A DNA stretch of 64,000 nucleotides from RGIG1681 sp045594425. GTDB taxonomy: Bacteria > Bacillota > Clostridia > Christensenellales > UBA1242. The stretch spans positions 1-64,000 of the forward strand of contig JAZNYK010000013.1 of NCBI GenBank assembly GCA_045594425.1, read 5' to 3'. The notes below the pieces were generated by a model. The model saw nothing but the letters and a program-made list of their open reading frames with translations. It made no database searches and was not told the DNA's origin. How positions within the stretch are numbered: position 1 is the first letter of the stretch; the number at the start of each line of letters is the position of its first letter. Positions 17,514 to 26,088 of the stretch are shown here, one piece after another. The position numbers and the translations under genes were made by a program.

Positions 17514-19192
17514 ATGAAGAAAAAAAGATTGTTATTCATATCAATTTTAATAACATTAACATATTTAGCACTCTTTAAAATGGAGTTTTCTTGTGACACT
17601 TATTCAACACACGATGCAACCATTGGTGGTTCTGTTGAGTGGATGTTGAAAAACAATGGAAGAATTTTAATAGGTGCAATTTATTGGTTATTTGGTTTGG
17701 TTTCAACCGACACAGTGTTGTTTTATTATATTTCATTTTTTGCTGCACTAATTTTTTCAATATTATCAGTTTATTTGTTAAGCAATATTTTAGATAATTA
17801 TGTAAACGAAAAATATTCAGTTTTATTATCTTTTGGAATTTTGTTAAACCCATATTTTATTGAATATATGTTGTTTATTGAAAAAGGCTGTTTTATGATG
17901 ACAATCTTTTTCTGTGTGGTTGCACTTTTATTTTTTAGAAAATTCCTTTTATCACACAAAATTTGGAAAAAAATATTAAATGTATTTATTTCATTTGTGT
18001 TTGTTTTATTATCTGCAATTTCATATCAAATTATCCCAGCGATTTTTGTTGTTTTGGCGGTTTTAATAACAATTTTTGAATCAAAAAAATTATTAGGATT
18101 TTTTGTTAACAATGTTTTAATTGCAGCAATTTATGGAATTGCAGAATTTATCGAATTTGTATTTGTTAAAGTCGTTAGCACCTCGACAAGAATCGCGGGG
18201 GGGGGATACTAATTGATAATTTTTTCAACGCCATAAAAATGGTATTCGGAAAAAATAGTATATCAATTTATAGTATTATAATTTTATCCATTTTTGCAAT
18301 TTCAACATTAATAGCGCTTGTTTATAAGAGAAAAGATTTTTATATTGAAGCAACGATAACCTTTGTAAAATCTATATATCTTTTTGCAATAATTATATTT
18401 TCAACGTTTTTCTATTTTATCTTTGTATCAGAATCAGAAGCAATGTTTTTTGCTTGTAGAAAAATTTATCCTTTAGGAAGCATTATTGGTGTTTGTTTAT
18501 GTTTTTTTGTTTCAAGGATAAAAACATTAACAAAAGAAGATGTTAATTATAGTTACAAAATACCAAAAACATTATATGTTATTTGCTATATTGCTATTGC
18601 CTTGATAATTTTGTTGGTTGTGTGTGCCAAGGTGTTACCGAAAGGTTTATCTAATGCGAATGTTTGCTTGTTATGTGTTTTGATAACTTTTATTTTAATG
18701 GCGATTGCAATAATTTTGGCAACTAATAAATTTAAACTAGACACAGAAAAAACAAAAACAATTGTCAAACATTCAATGCATGTAATGGTGATTATTTCAT
18801 TTGCCTGTTTGTTTACGTTTCTTCAATTTATTTTTTGGGGAAGAGTTTATGCAAACAACAAAGATAAACAAATGATTATGCATATTGGGCAAATGGTTAG
18901 TGATTATGAAGAAGCAAATAATATTGAAGTTGAATATGTTTCATTTTATTGGGCAAATGGTTATAAACTTGGATATAAAAACTTAATAACTATTGGAGAT
19001 GTTAATGTAAAGGCTTTTGATACTTCTTGGAGTGATTGCTCTTCATTAAATTATCATCTTAACCGAAAATTTAACCGAGTTGATGGAAAAGGTTGGGTTT
19101 GGAGTGAAAAGTTTGACGGGCATACATGGGATGCTTTTAGTGAAGAACAAGTTTTTATTGAAGGAAATCATCTTCATATTTGTGTATTTTAA
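17514..19192 (+). CDS. Polytopic membrane glycosyltransferase-like protein, frame broken at a G9 tract (likely phase-variable)
   Basis: Two open frames, 17514-18212 and the one running on to 19192, join at nine consecutive G (18197-18205). As written translation stops at 18210-18212 after 232 residues. With 10 (or 7) G the frame continues through I-L-I-D-N-F-F and gives one protein of about 559 residues. About ten membrane spans. The early VEWMLKNNGRILIGAIYWLFGL segment and the overall shape recall GT-C/GtrII-like membrane glucosyltransferases, but this is weak. It has a perfect promoter and TTGGAG ribosome site. A hypermutable G run in such an AT-rich gene is the classic form of a slipped-strand ON/OFF switch; a homopolymer sequencing error is the alternative. 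Confidence 0.75.
18197..18205 (+). repeat. Homopolymeric G9 tract, candidate phase-variation switch
   Basis: Nine G in a row at the frame break. One added G restores one continuous frame. One lost G gives a different early stop (A-G-G-D-T-N then TGA). I saw no other G or C run of this length in the window. Confidence 0.9.
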
Positions 19193-19206
19193 AATTAAAA
19201 ACATAT

Positions 19207-19237
19207 AAAAACACTTGAGATAATCAAGTGTTTTTTT
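19207..19237 (+). terminator. Terminator after the G-tract gene
   Basis: AACACTTGA/TCAAGTGTT with loop GATAA, followed by T5. Confidence 0.85.
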
Positions 19238-19318
19238 GTTTTATTTTGGTTAAGTTATATCTTTTTTAAAACAGGGTTTTTATGGTAAACAATATAATTT
19301 TTAATATCAATGAAAATT

Positions 19319-20017
19319 TTAGTTAATATGTGCAACAAAAGCAGTTTTTTCATTAACAAAGCCTAAAACATATTCACCAAATTCGGTTTTTGTGTGACAA
19401 ACATTAATTTCGTCTGCAAGTTTACATTCATTTAAAAAGTTGATTTCAAAATGCGAAAAAGTTTTATTGTCAGTTGCGTTTAGAACAAGGTTTGCATAGT
19501 TTGTATTATTCATGTGGTGGTTGTGGTCAAGGTCTGAAAATTGAACCATGTGGAAAAATTTGTGAATTTGCTTTGTTTCAGGAATAACAATTTTTCCAAA
19601 ACGCTCACTGTAGTTTTTATCTTCAATGCAAACGCCGTCATAGTTAACATTGTCGGTTCGTTGCAAACTTCTATTTTCAGTGTTTATAACGCACCATTTA
19701 GAAGTCCCTATAATCAAGGTTTCGCCGTCTTCGCTCAAGATTTTAAGGTCACGGTCAAAATCAATTTTTCCTTTTTCATGTGGCCAAGTTTCAACAATAA
19801 CAGTTTGGTTAGGCAAGGGCATTTTTAAAATATCTATTTTGATTCGGCTTAAAACCCAGTATAGATTTTTTTTGAGCATTGCTTCATAGCCAACGCCAAT
19901 TTCTTCAGCATGAATTGAAGCAACATCTTGAAAAATATTTAAGATTGCTTTTGCTGAAAGGTTGTTGTTTTGGTCAAAGTTACTGTTAAATAAAGTTATT
20001 TTTACACTATATTTCAT
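19319..20017 (-). CDS. Acyl-ACP thioesterase
   Basis: 232 residues with the double hot-dog layout of bacterial acyl-ACP thioesterases. N-terminal half: AKAILNIFQDVASIHAEEIGVGYEAM and WVLSRIKIDI. C-terminal half: FSDLDHNHHMNNTNYANLVLNA, the second hot-dog with the conserved Asp/Asn/His cluster. Hydrolyses acyl-ACP to free fatty acid. Cytosolic. Single leftward gene. Confidence 0.9.
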   Translation of the reverse strand: MKYSVKITLFNSNFDQNNNLSAKAILNIFQDVASIHAEEIGVGYEAMLKKNLYWVLSRIKIDILKMPLPNQTVIVETWPHEKGKIDFDRDLKILSEDGETLIIGTSKWCVINTENRSLQRTDNVNYDGVCIEDKNYSERFGKIVIPETKQIHKFFHMVQFSDLDHNHHMNNTNYANLVLNATDNKTFSHFEINFLNECKLADEINVCHTKTEFGEYVLGFVNEKTAFVAHIN

Positions 20018-20221
20018 AATATTTTCCTTGTAATTTTTCTAGTTTTTAATTTACACCAAAACTACTTAAAAAGCAACTTTATAAAGGTTTGAAAAACGAC
20101 GGTGTTACAATAACAAATTTATTGTTTAAATCATATATTTGCAAGCAATTAACAAAAATTTAGTTGCGAAAAAACATTAAATATGGTTTACTAAAAATGT
20201 AAAAACTCTTTGGAGGTTATT

Positions 20222-20650
20222 ATGAAAAAGTTTTTAAGTTTAATCTTGTCATTTTGCTTGATTATTCCATGCGTGTTAGCATTGTCTGCTTGTAGTGCTG
20301 GGTTTGAATATGGTTCAACATACACAGTTTCTGGTGTAAGTGTTGTTTGGGCTGATGAAAATGAAAAAAACACAATTTTAGGATTTGACACAGAAGAAGA
20401 ATTTTTGGAAAGAAACACAGGCACAGGTTCACTTGTTTTTAATGAAGATGGAACAATGGTTAGCACCGATTCAAATGGCGAAACTCAAACATATTATTTC
20501 ACAAAAGACGGCAATATGTTGTATGTTTATTCAGACGAAACTTTAGAAGATTCTATCGTGGAATTCAGAATCTCTGGTTCAAAGTTAATTCAAACAATCA
20601 TGATTGATGAAGAGTATGAATCATATATTGAAATGACATATTCAAAGTAA
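20222..20650 (+). CDS. Small lipoprotein, function unknown
   Basis: 142 residues. Type II signal peptide with lipobox LSAC, Cys at residue 24, so the mature protein is anchored on the outer face of the membrane. The mature part is acidic and beta-rich (TYTVSGVSVVWADENEK, GSLVFNEDGTMVSTD, YYFTKDGNMLYVY), like small lipocalin-type lipoproteins of Clostridia. Start chosen at the ATG nine bases after TTGGAGG; a TTG four codons upstream overlaps that site. Confidence 0.75.
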   Translation: MKKFLSLILSFCLIIPCVLALSACSAGFEYGSTYTVSGVSVVWADENEKNTILGFDTEEEFLERNTGTGSLVFNEDGTMVSTDSNGETQTYYFTKDGNMLYVYSDETLEDSIVEFRISGSKLIQTIMIDEEYESYIEMTYSK

Positions 20651-20652
20651 AT

Positions 20653-20683
20653 AAAAAAGGCATTTAAAAAATGCCTTTTTTTT
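20653..20683. terminator. Bidirectional terminator between convergent genes
   Basis: AAAAAGGCAT/ATGCCTTTTT stem serving the lipoprotein gene and the leftward gene ending at 20693. Confidence 0.82.
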
Positions 20684-20692
20684 GTGTTTAAA

Positions 20693-21661
20693 TTATTCAT
20701 TTGTTGGTGTGGTTTGTTTTGCTTGTTCGGTTAAGTTTTTTAAAGGACCAGTGATTTTTTGGATTTCTGAATTTGTTGCATTAAATGGTAGAGGACCATT
20801 TTCTCTTTCCCATTTTTTCAAAACTTCCAAAAGTTGAGTTTTTTGCAAGTTTCTAACTTGGTCGCAAAAGTCAATTGTTGAATAAAGTCTGTTTACGTGT
20901 TCTGCATTTTCAGTGTATGCCGAATTATAACCCGCAGCAATAAAGTCGCCTTCAACACCCGCAGCAAAAAGAGCATCTTCAACAATCAAAGAACCTTTGT
21001 GTTTTGGGCTAGTTTTTAATTCGCCACCAGAAATCATATCATTAAGGTTGGCGTTTTCAAGTTCAAAACCAATGCCGTTTATTGATTCTGTTTCAAGCAA
21101 GCCAGCATCATCTGGATTAAACCCAGAAACAAGAACAGGTGACATTTTGTTATAAAAACAGGTTTCTGCAAGAATTTCTTTAAAAGTTTTTTTGTCTTTA
21201 TTCATTAATTCTTTTAATTTTAATTCAAAAAGTTCAGAAGCAATTTCAACTGCAGACGCTTTGCTGTCTGGTTGTTGTTCTTGTGCTTTTGGAAGGGCAT
21301 AGTTTTCCCATAAATCTTTTAATGAAGAATGTGATGGTTTTGCAGGTGTGCTTGAAAATGATAGTTCTTCAAAATATTTAGAAAAATCTATTTGGCTTAA
21401 CATAAAGTCTTTTCCTTCAATAACAACGCTGCTATCAAGTTCTGACTCAAAACGTGCCATGTCGGTTGCTTCAGTCAACTCTCTTCCAAGGTAAGATGAT
21501 GTTCTATAAGGATTGTTTTTAAGTGAGTTGTTCACACTTTGCAAATTGTCGCCAAGATTTAAACTGCCACTAACAAAAAAAGGTTGTTTGCTTGTTAACA
21601 AGCAACGCAGTGCCAAAAGTTGTTTAACAGATTCAGAAATGTGTTGATTGTTTTGTTTCAT
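20693..21661 (-). CDS. Unknown cytoplasmic protein
   Basis: 322 residues; no signal peptide, no membrane span, family not recognised. Mostly helical, rich in Ser, Leu and acidic residues. The frame is open further upstream to 21910, but that part reads through the tRNA-Arg on its antisense strand and the tRNA promoter, so I reject it. The ATG at 21661 has TGAGGTG five bases upstream. Confidence 0.68.
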   Translation of the reverse strand: MKQNNQHISESVKQLLALRCLLTSKQPFFVSGSLNLGDNLQSVNNSLKNNPYRTSSYLGRELTEATDMARFESELDSSVVIEGKDFMLSQIDFSKYFEELSFSSTPAKPSHSSLKDLWENYALPKAQEQQPDSKASAVEIASELFELKLKELMNKDKKTFKEILAETCFYNKMSPVLVSGFNPDDAGLLETESINGIGFELENANLNDMISGGELKTSPKHKGSLIVEDALFAAGVEGDFIAAGYNSAYTENAEHVNRLYSTIDFCDQVRNLQKTQLLEVLKKWERENGPLPFNATNSEIQKITGPLKNLTEQAKQTTPTNE

Positions 21662-21780
21662 AAAACACCTCATAATTAAATTATTTATAGTTAAATGGTA
21701 GCATTTATTAAAAAACAATGTCAATAACAAATTATACAAAGAATTGAAAATAAACGGGACAAACGTGAAACTTTTTCTAG

Positions 21781-21809
21781 TTGACAACCCCCAGTTTCCG
21801 TTATATAAT
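21781..21809 (+). promoter_or_regulatory. tRNA-Arg promoter
   Basis: TTGACA (21781-21786), 17-bp spacer, TATAAT (21804-21809): a perfect consensus 22 bp before the tRNA. Confidence 0.85.
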
Positions 21810-21830
21810 TTTGCTTGTAAATAAAGAAAT

Positions 21831-21905
21831 GACCTCATAGGTAAAGGGATATACCCTCGACCTCCTAAGTCGATATTGCAGGTTCGAGTCCTGCTGGGGT
21901 CACCA
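21831..21905 (+). tRNA. tRNA-Arg (anticodon CCT)
   Basis: Full cloverleaf with encoded CCA: acceptor GACCTCA/TGGGGTC, D-arm GGTA...TACC, anticodon stem TCGAC/GTCGA around loop CTCCTAA, T-arm GCAGG-TTCGAGT-CCTGC. The 3' end from the T-loop onward is copied twice downstream in a tandem repeat. Confidence 0.95.
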
Positions 21906-22261
21906 ATCAAAAAGGGCAGACTTTGGTCTGCCTTTTCTCATCTAACCCCAGGCAGAACAGACCGAAATATGTGACGCTCGAAAGAATCTCGCTATTCCGT
22001 CACAACGCAAGGTTGTTCCTTACGAGTCCTGCTGGGGTCACCAATCAAAAAGGGCAGACTTTGGTCTGCCTTTTCTCATCCAACCCCAGACAGGACAGAC
22101 CGAAATATGTGACACTCGAAAGAATCTCGCTATTCCGTCACAACGCAAGGTTGTTCCTTACGAGTCTGCTGGGGTCACCAATCAAAAAGGGCAGACGATG
22201 GTCTGCCTTTTCTCATCCAACCCCAGACAGGACAGACCGAAATATGTGACGCTCGAAAGAT
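21886..22261 (+). repeat. 138-bp tandem repeat containing the tRNA-Arg 3' end, about 2.7 copies
   Basis: Units begin at 21886 (the real tRNA), 22024 and 22162, exactly 138 bp apart; the third is broken off near 22261. Each holds the tRNA tail from CGAGTCC to CCA, a terminator hairpin (GGCAGAC/GTCTGCC), a near-exact inverted copy of the tRNA tail (ACCCCAG-A-CAGGAC, 22083-22096 in unit 2) and a second inverted repeat (TGTGACG/CGTCACA, 21970-21976 and 21998-22004 in unit 1). Copies differ at only a few bases. GC content is visibly higher than in neighbouring genes. The gap 21906-22334 holds no gene; a 108-residue open frame across it only reflects the multiple-of-three period. Confidence 0.9.
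21911..21937 (+). terminator. tRNA-Arg terminator (repeated in units 2 and 3)
   Basis: GGCAGAC-TTTG-GTCTGCC then TTTT. Copies lie 138 and 276 bp downstream; the last has loop GATG. Confidence 0.85.
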
Positions 22262-22296
22262 ATGCTGTTGTGAGAGTTGGTGTAAAAGGGGGAATA

Positions 22297-22326
22297 TTGA
22301 CAGGTTGCACGCAGTAATGGTATAAT
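22297..22326 (+). promoter_or_regulatory. Promoter of the kinase-like gene
   Basis: TTGACA (22297-22302), 18-bp spacer, TATAAT (22321-22326). The RNA start should fall near 22333. Confidence 0.7.
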
Positions 22327-22349
22327 TAATAATAATGTGGGGTAAGCCA

Positions 22350-23258
22350 ATGAGAGATAAAAGCATAGGACATTTTTCAGATTTAGAGGCACAAGGTGTT
22401 TTGAAAGCACTTGAAAAACAACAAAAAGTTGGCGTTAAAATGCTTGGTGATGTTTCTAGCAATATAAAAAGATACAAGGTTGGTGAAGGAAGAGATATTT
22501 TGTTAAAAGACTCACCAAACACTCAAGCAATTGCAGGCGTTGCTTCTTCAAAAATGTATAACAGCATAGGAATTGAAACTCCACCGATTTATATGCTTAA
22601 ATCAAAAGGACCATACACAAGCACGGTGCAACAAGATGTTTTGACAATTGAAGATGTGTTAAGCACGCTTGCTGGGGATGACCTTGAATACGCAAGCATT
22701 GAGAAAAAAGTTCTTGGAAAGTTCAAGTGGCAAATTTTTTATGACAGCAATATGATAAGGATGTTTTTGGAGTTCATGACACCAGGGTGTTTGGAACAAT
22801 TAAAAAATGTTTTTTTGGTTGATGAACTAAGAACAGATTATGATAGGCACGTTAAAAACTACTTTTTTTATAAAAGCAAAAACAGTGATAAATATGAAGG
22901 CGTGATTGTTATTGACCCTGAACAAATGATTATTTATAAATATTGTGGAACAAAAAAAGAAGAGTTTGATTCATTTTTGCTGTATCCATACTCTTCGGCA
23001 ACACCTCAACAAGTTGTTGATATTGCGTGTTATAGACAAAGGGTGAACGATATTCGTGAAATGATTCAAGACGGAGTGCTATCTAAACAAAACATAGAAG
23101 TTTTGTTGGGTGCATTAAAATATGATTTTCCAGCAAAAATAAAGCAGGCTTGCAGACAAAGAAAACTTAAAAGAAGCGAACGAAACAAAATTATAACCCC
23201 AGCCCAAAGGCTTTGGGAATATAATCAAAAAACAATTGGAAAAGAATTAGAAATGTAA
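22350..23258 (+). CDS. Unknown protein with kinase-like (HipA/Fam20-like) motif pattern
   Basis: 302 residues, no signal peptide. It is not a recognised family, but residues around the middle read L-R-T-D-Y-D-R-H-V-K-N-Y-F-F then Y-E-G-V-I-V-I-D-P-E-Q. This resembles the DRHxxN catalytic loop plus metal-binding ID of HipA/PI4K/Fam20-type kinases. An earlier segment (SSKMYNSIGIETPPIYML) recalls the HipA/CotH N-lobe. Start 22350 has GTGGGGT six bases upstream; an ATG at 22335 sits at the predicted RNA 5' end. Confidence 0.6.
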   Translation: MRDKSIGHFSDLEAQGVLKALEKQQKVGVKMLGDVSSNIKRYKVGEGRDILLKDSPNTQAIAGVASSKMYNSIGIETPPIYMLKSKGPYTSTVQQDVLTIEDVLSTLAGDDLEYASIEKKVLGKFKWQIFYDSNMIRMFLEFMTPGCLEQLKNVFLVDELRTDYDRHVKNYFFYKSKNSDKYEGVIVIDPEQMIIYKYCGTKKEEFDSFLLYPYSSATPQQVVDIACYRQRVNDIREMIQDGVLSKQNIEVLLGALKYDFPAKIKQACRQRKLKRSERNKIITPAQRLWEYNQKTIGKELEM

Positions 23259-23289
23259 AAAAAGAGTTGGAACATTCCAACTCTTTTTT
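23258..23289. terminator. Bidirectional terminator
   Basis: AAAGAGTTGGAA/TTCCAACTCTTT stem with a CA loop, between the convergent kinase-like gene and galE. Confidence 0.85.
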
Positions 23290-23305
23290 ATTGAATTTTT
23301 AGCCG

Positions 23306-24310
23306 TTAGTTCTTGTGTTTTGAAATATGCTTTTCAAACTCAATTTGTGAATTTATGATGTTATCAAGCGAAAATTTACATTTAAAGTTAAATTTTTTAT
23401 TAAATTTTTCAAAGTTACAAGAGATTTTTGCGTTTTCTTTTGAATTTGATTTTGCAAAACAATAATTAATATTGTTATTTAAAGTTTTAGAAAGAGCAGA
23501 CACTATTTGTTTTGTTGAAAGTTCTAGTTCGTTGTTGCCAACATTAAAAATTTCGAACTTGTCGTCAAAGTTTTCAAGAGCAACACAAACCGCTCTTGCA
23601 AGGTCTGATATGTGAAAGTAACTTCGGATAGGTGTGCCGTCTGGAGTGTTAAAGTCGTTGCCTTTTAAAATTATTTGTTTATTGTTTACTGCTTGATGCA
23701 CAACGTATGGCACAAGTTGCATTTGTTTGCGTTTGCTGTGGTCGCCAAACATATAATCGGTGTTTACTCCAACGGGATTGGTAAATCTGAAAATAATGGT
23801 AGGGATGTTTGTTTTTGTGTGCCATTTGGCAATCAAGTTTTCACCATCAATTTTTGTTTGGGCGTATGGATTCAAACCAACAAGCGGTGAATTTTCGGAA
23901 AATGGTTCACTTGCCATGTTTCCATAAACCACACTTGTTGATGCAAAAGCAAATTTTTTAATGTGGTGTTTATGCGAAATTTCAAGAACAGTTGTTAGGG
24001 CATTCATATTATTTGAAATATATTCCTGTGGGTGAGTGATACTTTCAGTTACATATTTTTTTGCCGCTAAATGCAAAACATAATCTGGTTTGGTTTTGGT
24101 GAAAATGTTTTCAATAAAAGGTTTGTTGCAAACATCACCTTTGAAAAATTTTACACTTTCTGGATGTTTTTTTAAAAGATTGTTAATGTGGCACGCATAA
24201 GAATTTTTTAGGTCATCAACAATTATAACATTGTGATGATTTTTAATTAGTTCAACCGAAATGTTTAAACCCAAAAACCCTGCACCACCAGTTATTAAAA
24301 TGGTTGACAT
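23306..24310 (-). CDS. galE: UDP-glucose 4-epimerase-type NAD-dependent sugar epimerase
   Basis: 334 residues, extended SDR family. NAD-binding GGAGFLG at residues 8-14, catalytic Tyr-Lys in NPYAQTKIDGE, Ser in ASTSVVYG, and RYFN-equivalent FRFTNPVG. Interconverts UDP-glucose and UDP-galactose (or the N-acetyl forms), supplying precursors for the glycan genes in this window. Single leftward gene; GGAGTC ribosome site. Confidence 0.88.
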   Translation of the reverse strand: MSTILITGGAGFLGLNISVELIKNHHNVIIVDDLKNSYACHINNLLKKHPESVKFFKGDVCNKPFIENIFTKTKPDYVLHLAAKKYVTESITHPQEYISNNMNALTTVLEISHKHHIKKFAFASTSVVYGNMASEPFSENSPLVGLNPYAQTKIDGENLIAKWHTKTNIPTIIFRFTNPVGVNTDYMFGDHSKRKQMQLVPYVVHQAVNNKQIILKGNDFNTPDGTPIRSYFHISDLARAVCVALENFDDKFEIFNVGNNELELSTKQIVSALSKTLNNNINYCFAKSNSKENAKISCNFEKFNKKFNFKCKFSLDNIINSQIEFEKHISKHKN

Positions 24311-24386
24311 ATTGACTCCATAAATATTTGATATTGTGTGATTGTGTCGAATTGTGTTGAGTGTTGTTTGTTAACATCGCCTTGTG

Positions 24387-24707
24387 TTAGTTTTCGTCTA
24401 CGCTCTCTAAATAAATTCTCTTTTTAAAAGCGCCACGTTTGTTAACTTTGTTTAAGCGTATATTTTCAAAAGATTGATATTCAACGTTTTTTGCATCCAA
24501 AATGGCACGCAAAACTTCTTCGATGTCAGCAATTTCTTCAATGTCACCACTTTCTAAATATTCAGCAACTTCTTCTTGAAGTTTTTTGTTGAGTTCAAAT
24601 AAATATTCATCACTATCTAAAATCCTTGTAAAACTTGTTTGGTTCGGTTTTGAATCAATGATTTCAGGGATTTTATCTCTAACGAGTTTGTTGTAAACTT
24701 TTTTCAT
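24387..24707 (-). CDS. MazG-like phosphoribosyl-ATP pyrophosphohydrolase family protein
   Basis: 106 residues. YNKLVRDKIPEII at the start and LQEEVAEYLESGDIEEIADIEEVLRAIL form the all-alpha NTP pyrophosphatase motif (ExxE...ExxD). Probably a house-cleaning nucleotide pyrophosphatase. Start at 24707 follows AGAGGTG; a GTG two codons upstream overlaps it. Confidence 0.82.
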   Translation of the reverse strand: MKKVYNKLVRDKIPEIIDSKPNQTSFTRILDSDEYLFELNKKLQEEVAEYLESGDIEEIADIEEVLRAILDAKNVEYQSFENIRLNKVNKRGAFKKRIYLESVDEN

Positions 24708-24804
24708 AAGCACCTCTTTAATAAGATTATTATATCACAGCAAGAAAATAAATCAAAAAATATCAAAAATTAAAATAAAATATTTTTAAAGTTTTTATAA
24801 TAGT

Positions 24805-24833
24805 TTGAAAATAACAATTGTTAATGATATAAT
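24805..24833 (+). promoter_or_regulatory. Promoter of the cysteine-rich membrane protein gene
   Basis: TTGAAA (24805-24810), 17-bp spacer, TATAAT (24828-24833). Confidence 0.65.
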
Positions 24834-24868
24834 GTGTGTGTTTTACTAGAGATTAGGAGATTATACTG

Positions 24869-25822
24869 TTGAAAAAGAAAAAATTAAAGATGTCGAAAAT
24901 TTCGATGTATCATTACTTTAAACTGGCTTTTCACTCTTTCATGTTTTTGGGAATGTTGGTGTTGTATATCATCAACAGAGTGCACGGAATTAGAAAAATT
25001 TATGATACTTTTGATTATACACAAATTGTGCTTGCTTGTATGTGGGTTGTGTTTATGGTTGAAATGGTGTTTAGGTTTTTTCCATCAAAAATCGAAAGCA
25101 TGGGCTGTCAAAAAGTTTTTAAACACAACTATGTTCCAGCAAAAACAAAAAAAGAACCAACTCCACAACATCAAAGTTGGAAACGCACCTTGCTTGTTGC
25201 AGTGGTGTGGATAGCACTTAACGCTGTGTTTGGAGCATTGTATTGTTTCGGTATATTTGATGATGGCATTATGATTTTGATTAGTCTTGCATATTCGGTT
25301 TGCGACATGATTTGCATATTGTTCTTCTGTCCATTCCAAACATGGTTCATGAAAAACAAATGTTGCAACACTTGTCGTATTTATAACTGGGATTATGCAA
25401 TGATGGTTACACCACTTTTGTTTATACCAAATGTGTTTACTTGGGCGTTAGTTCTTGTTTCGCTTTTGCTTCTTATTCATTGGGAAATGGTTTACAAAAT
25501 TCATCCAGAACGTTTTGCAGAAAACACCAATCAAAATTTAAGATGTGCAAATTGCAAAGAAAAACTTTGTCATCACAAAAAACAACTTCAAGGATATCTT
25601 TTGAAATTCAGAGAATTTTATGAACAAAAATTAATTCCATATTTCACAAAGCAGGAACTTGAAGAAATGAAAGAAGAATCTGATGAAGAAAAACAAGAAA
25701 CATTAAATCAGGAAACTGTTGATGTTGCCAGTCAAACAAGTGTTGAAAAATCCGACAAACAAGCGGTTCAAGAAATTGTTGAAGAAGTAAAAATGAAGAA
25801 AAGAAAAAAAGCCACCAATTAA
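24869..25822 (+). CDS. Unknown five-span membrane protein with two cysteine clusters
   Basis: 317 residues. Five predicted membrane spans between about residues 15 and 205, then a charged cytoplasmic tail. Two metal-site-like clusters: CCNTC between spans 4 and 5, and CANCKEKLCHHKK after span 5. Family not recognised. Initiates at TTG: TTAGGAGA lies eight bases upstream, whereas the first in-frame ATG (24890) has no ribosome site. The C-terminus is Glu/Lys-rich, and the last codons form part of the terminator hairpin. Confidence 0.72.
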   Translation: MKKKKLKMSKISMYHYFKLAFHSFMFLGMLVLYIINRVHGIRKIYDTFDYTQIVLACMWVVFMVEMVFRFFPSKIESMGCQKVFKHNYVPAKTKKEPTPQHQSWKRTLLVAVVWIALNAVFGALYCFGIFDDGIMILISLAYSVCDMICILFFCPFQTWFMKNKCCNTCRIYNWDYAMMVTPLLFIPNVFTWALVLVSLLLLIHWEMVYKIHPERFAENTNQNLRCANCKEKLCHHKKQLQGYLLKFREFYEQKLIPYFTKQELEEMKEESDEEKQETLNQETVDVASQTSVEKSDKQAVQEIVEEVKMKKRKKATN

Positions 25823-25834
25823 TGGTGACTTTTT
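25807..25834 (+). terminator. Terminator overlapping the stop codon
   Basis: GCCACCA-ATTAA-TGGTGAC hairpin with T6. The stop codon of the membrane protein gene is in the loop. Confidence 0.78.
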
Positions 25835-25848
25835 TATTTGCTCAAAAA

Positions 25849-26013
25849 TTATTTTGTGCGAGTGCTAGAACTTCTGCCACATTTTTTAGAACCAGCACAG
25901 TCAGTTGTTTTTGTTGAGCAGTTTTTTGCAGACGATGCTTTTGCTTTAGACATCTTTGTTGATGATGCTTTTGTTGAACAGTTTTTTTCAGCAGTTTTTG
26001 TTGATTTTTTCAT
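25849..26013 (-). CDS. Small Lys/Ser/Thr/Cys-rich peptide (54 residues)
   Basis: Begins MKKSTKTAEKNC and ends in SSSTRTK. Composed almost wholly of Lys, Ser, Thr and Ala with four Cys (residues 12, 32, 39, 45); NCSTK occurs twice. AAAGGAG lies six to seven bases before the ATG. Strongly basic with no hydrophobic segment. It lies 75 bp downstream of the degenerate ABC gene on the same strand. It could be a small nucleic-acid-binding protein (histone H1-like composition) or a precursor peptide. Function unknown. Confidence 0.68.
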   Translation of the reverse strand: MKKSTKTAEKNCSTKASSTKMSKAKASSAKNCSTKTTDCAGSKKCGRSSSTRTK

Positions 26014-26088
26014 ATTTTTCTCCTTTTTTTAATTTATACTCTTATTTTTTGCAGTTTTTTGAAAAATATGTAAGTTTTTGTAAGATTT

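Noticed and set aside
21662..21910. N-terminal extension of the 20693 gene
   Set aside because: It reads antisense through tRNA-Arg and its promoter; the ATG at 21661 has a good ribosome site.
21923..22249. 108-codon rightward frame with internal repeats
   Set aside because: It exists only because the 138-bp repeat length is a multiple of three; contains terminators and no ribosome site.
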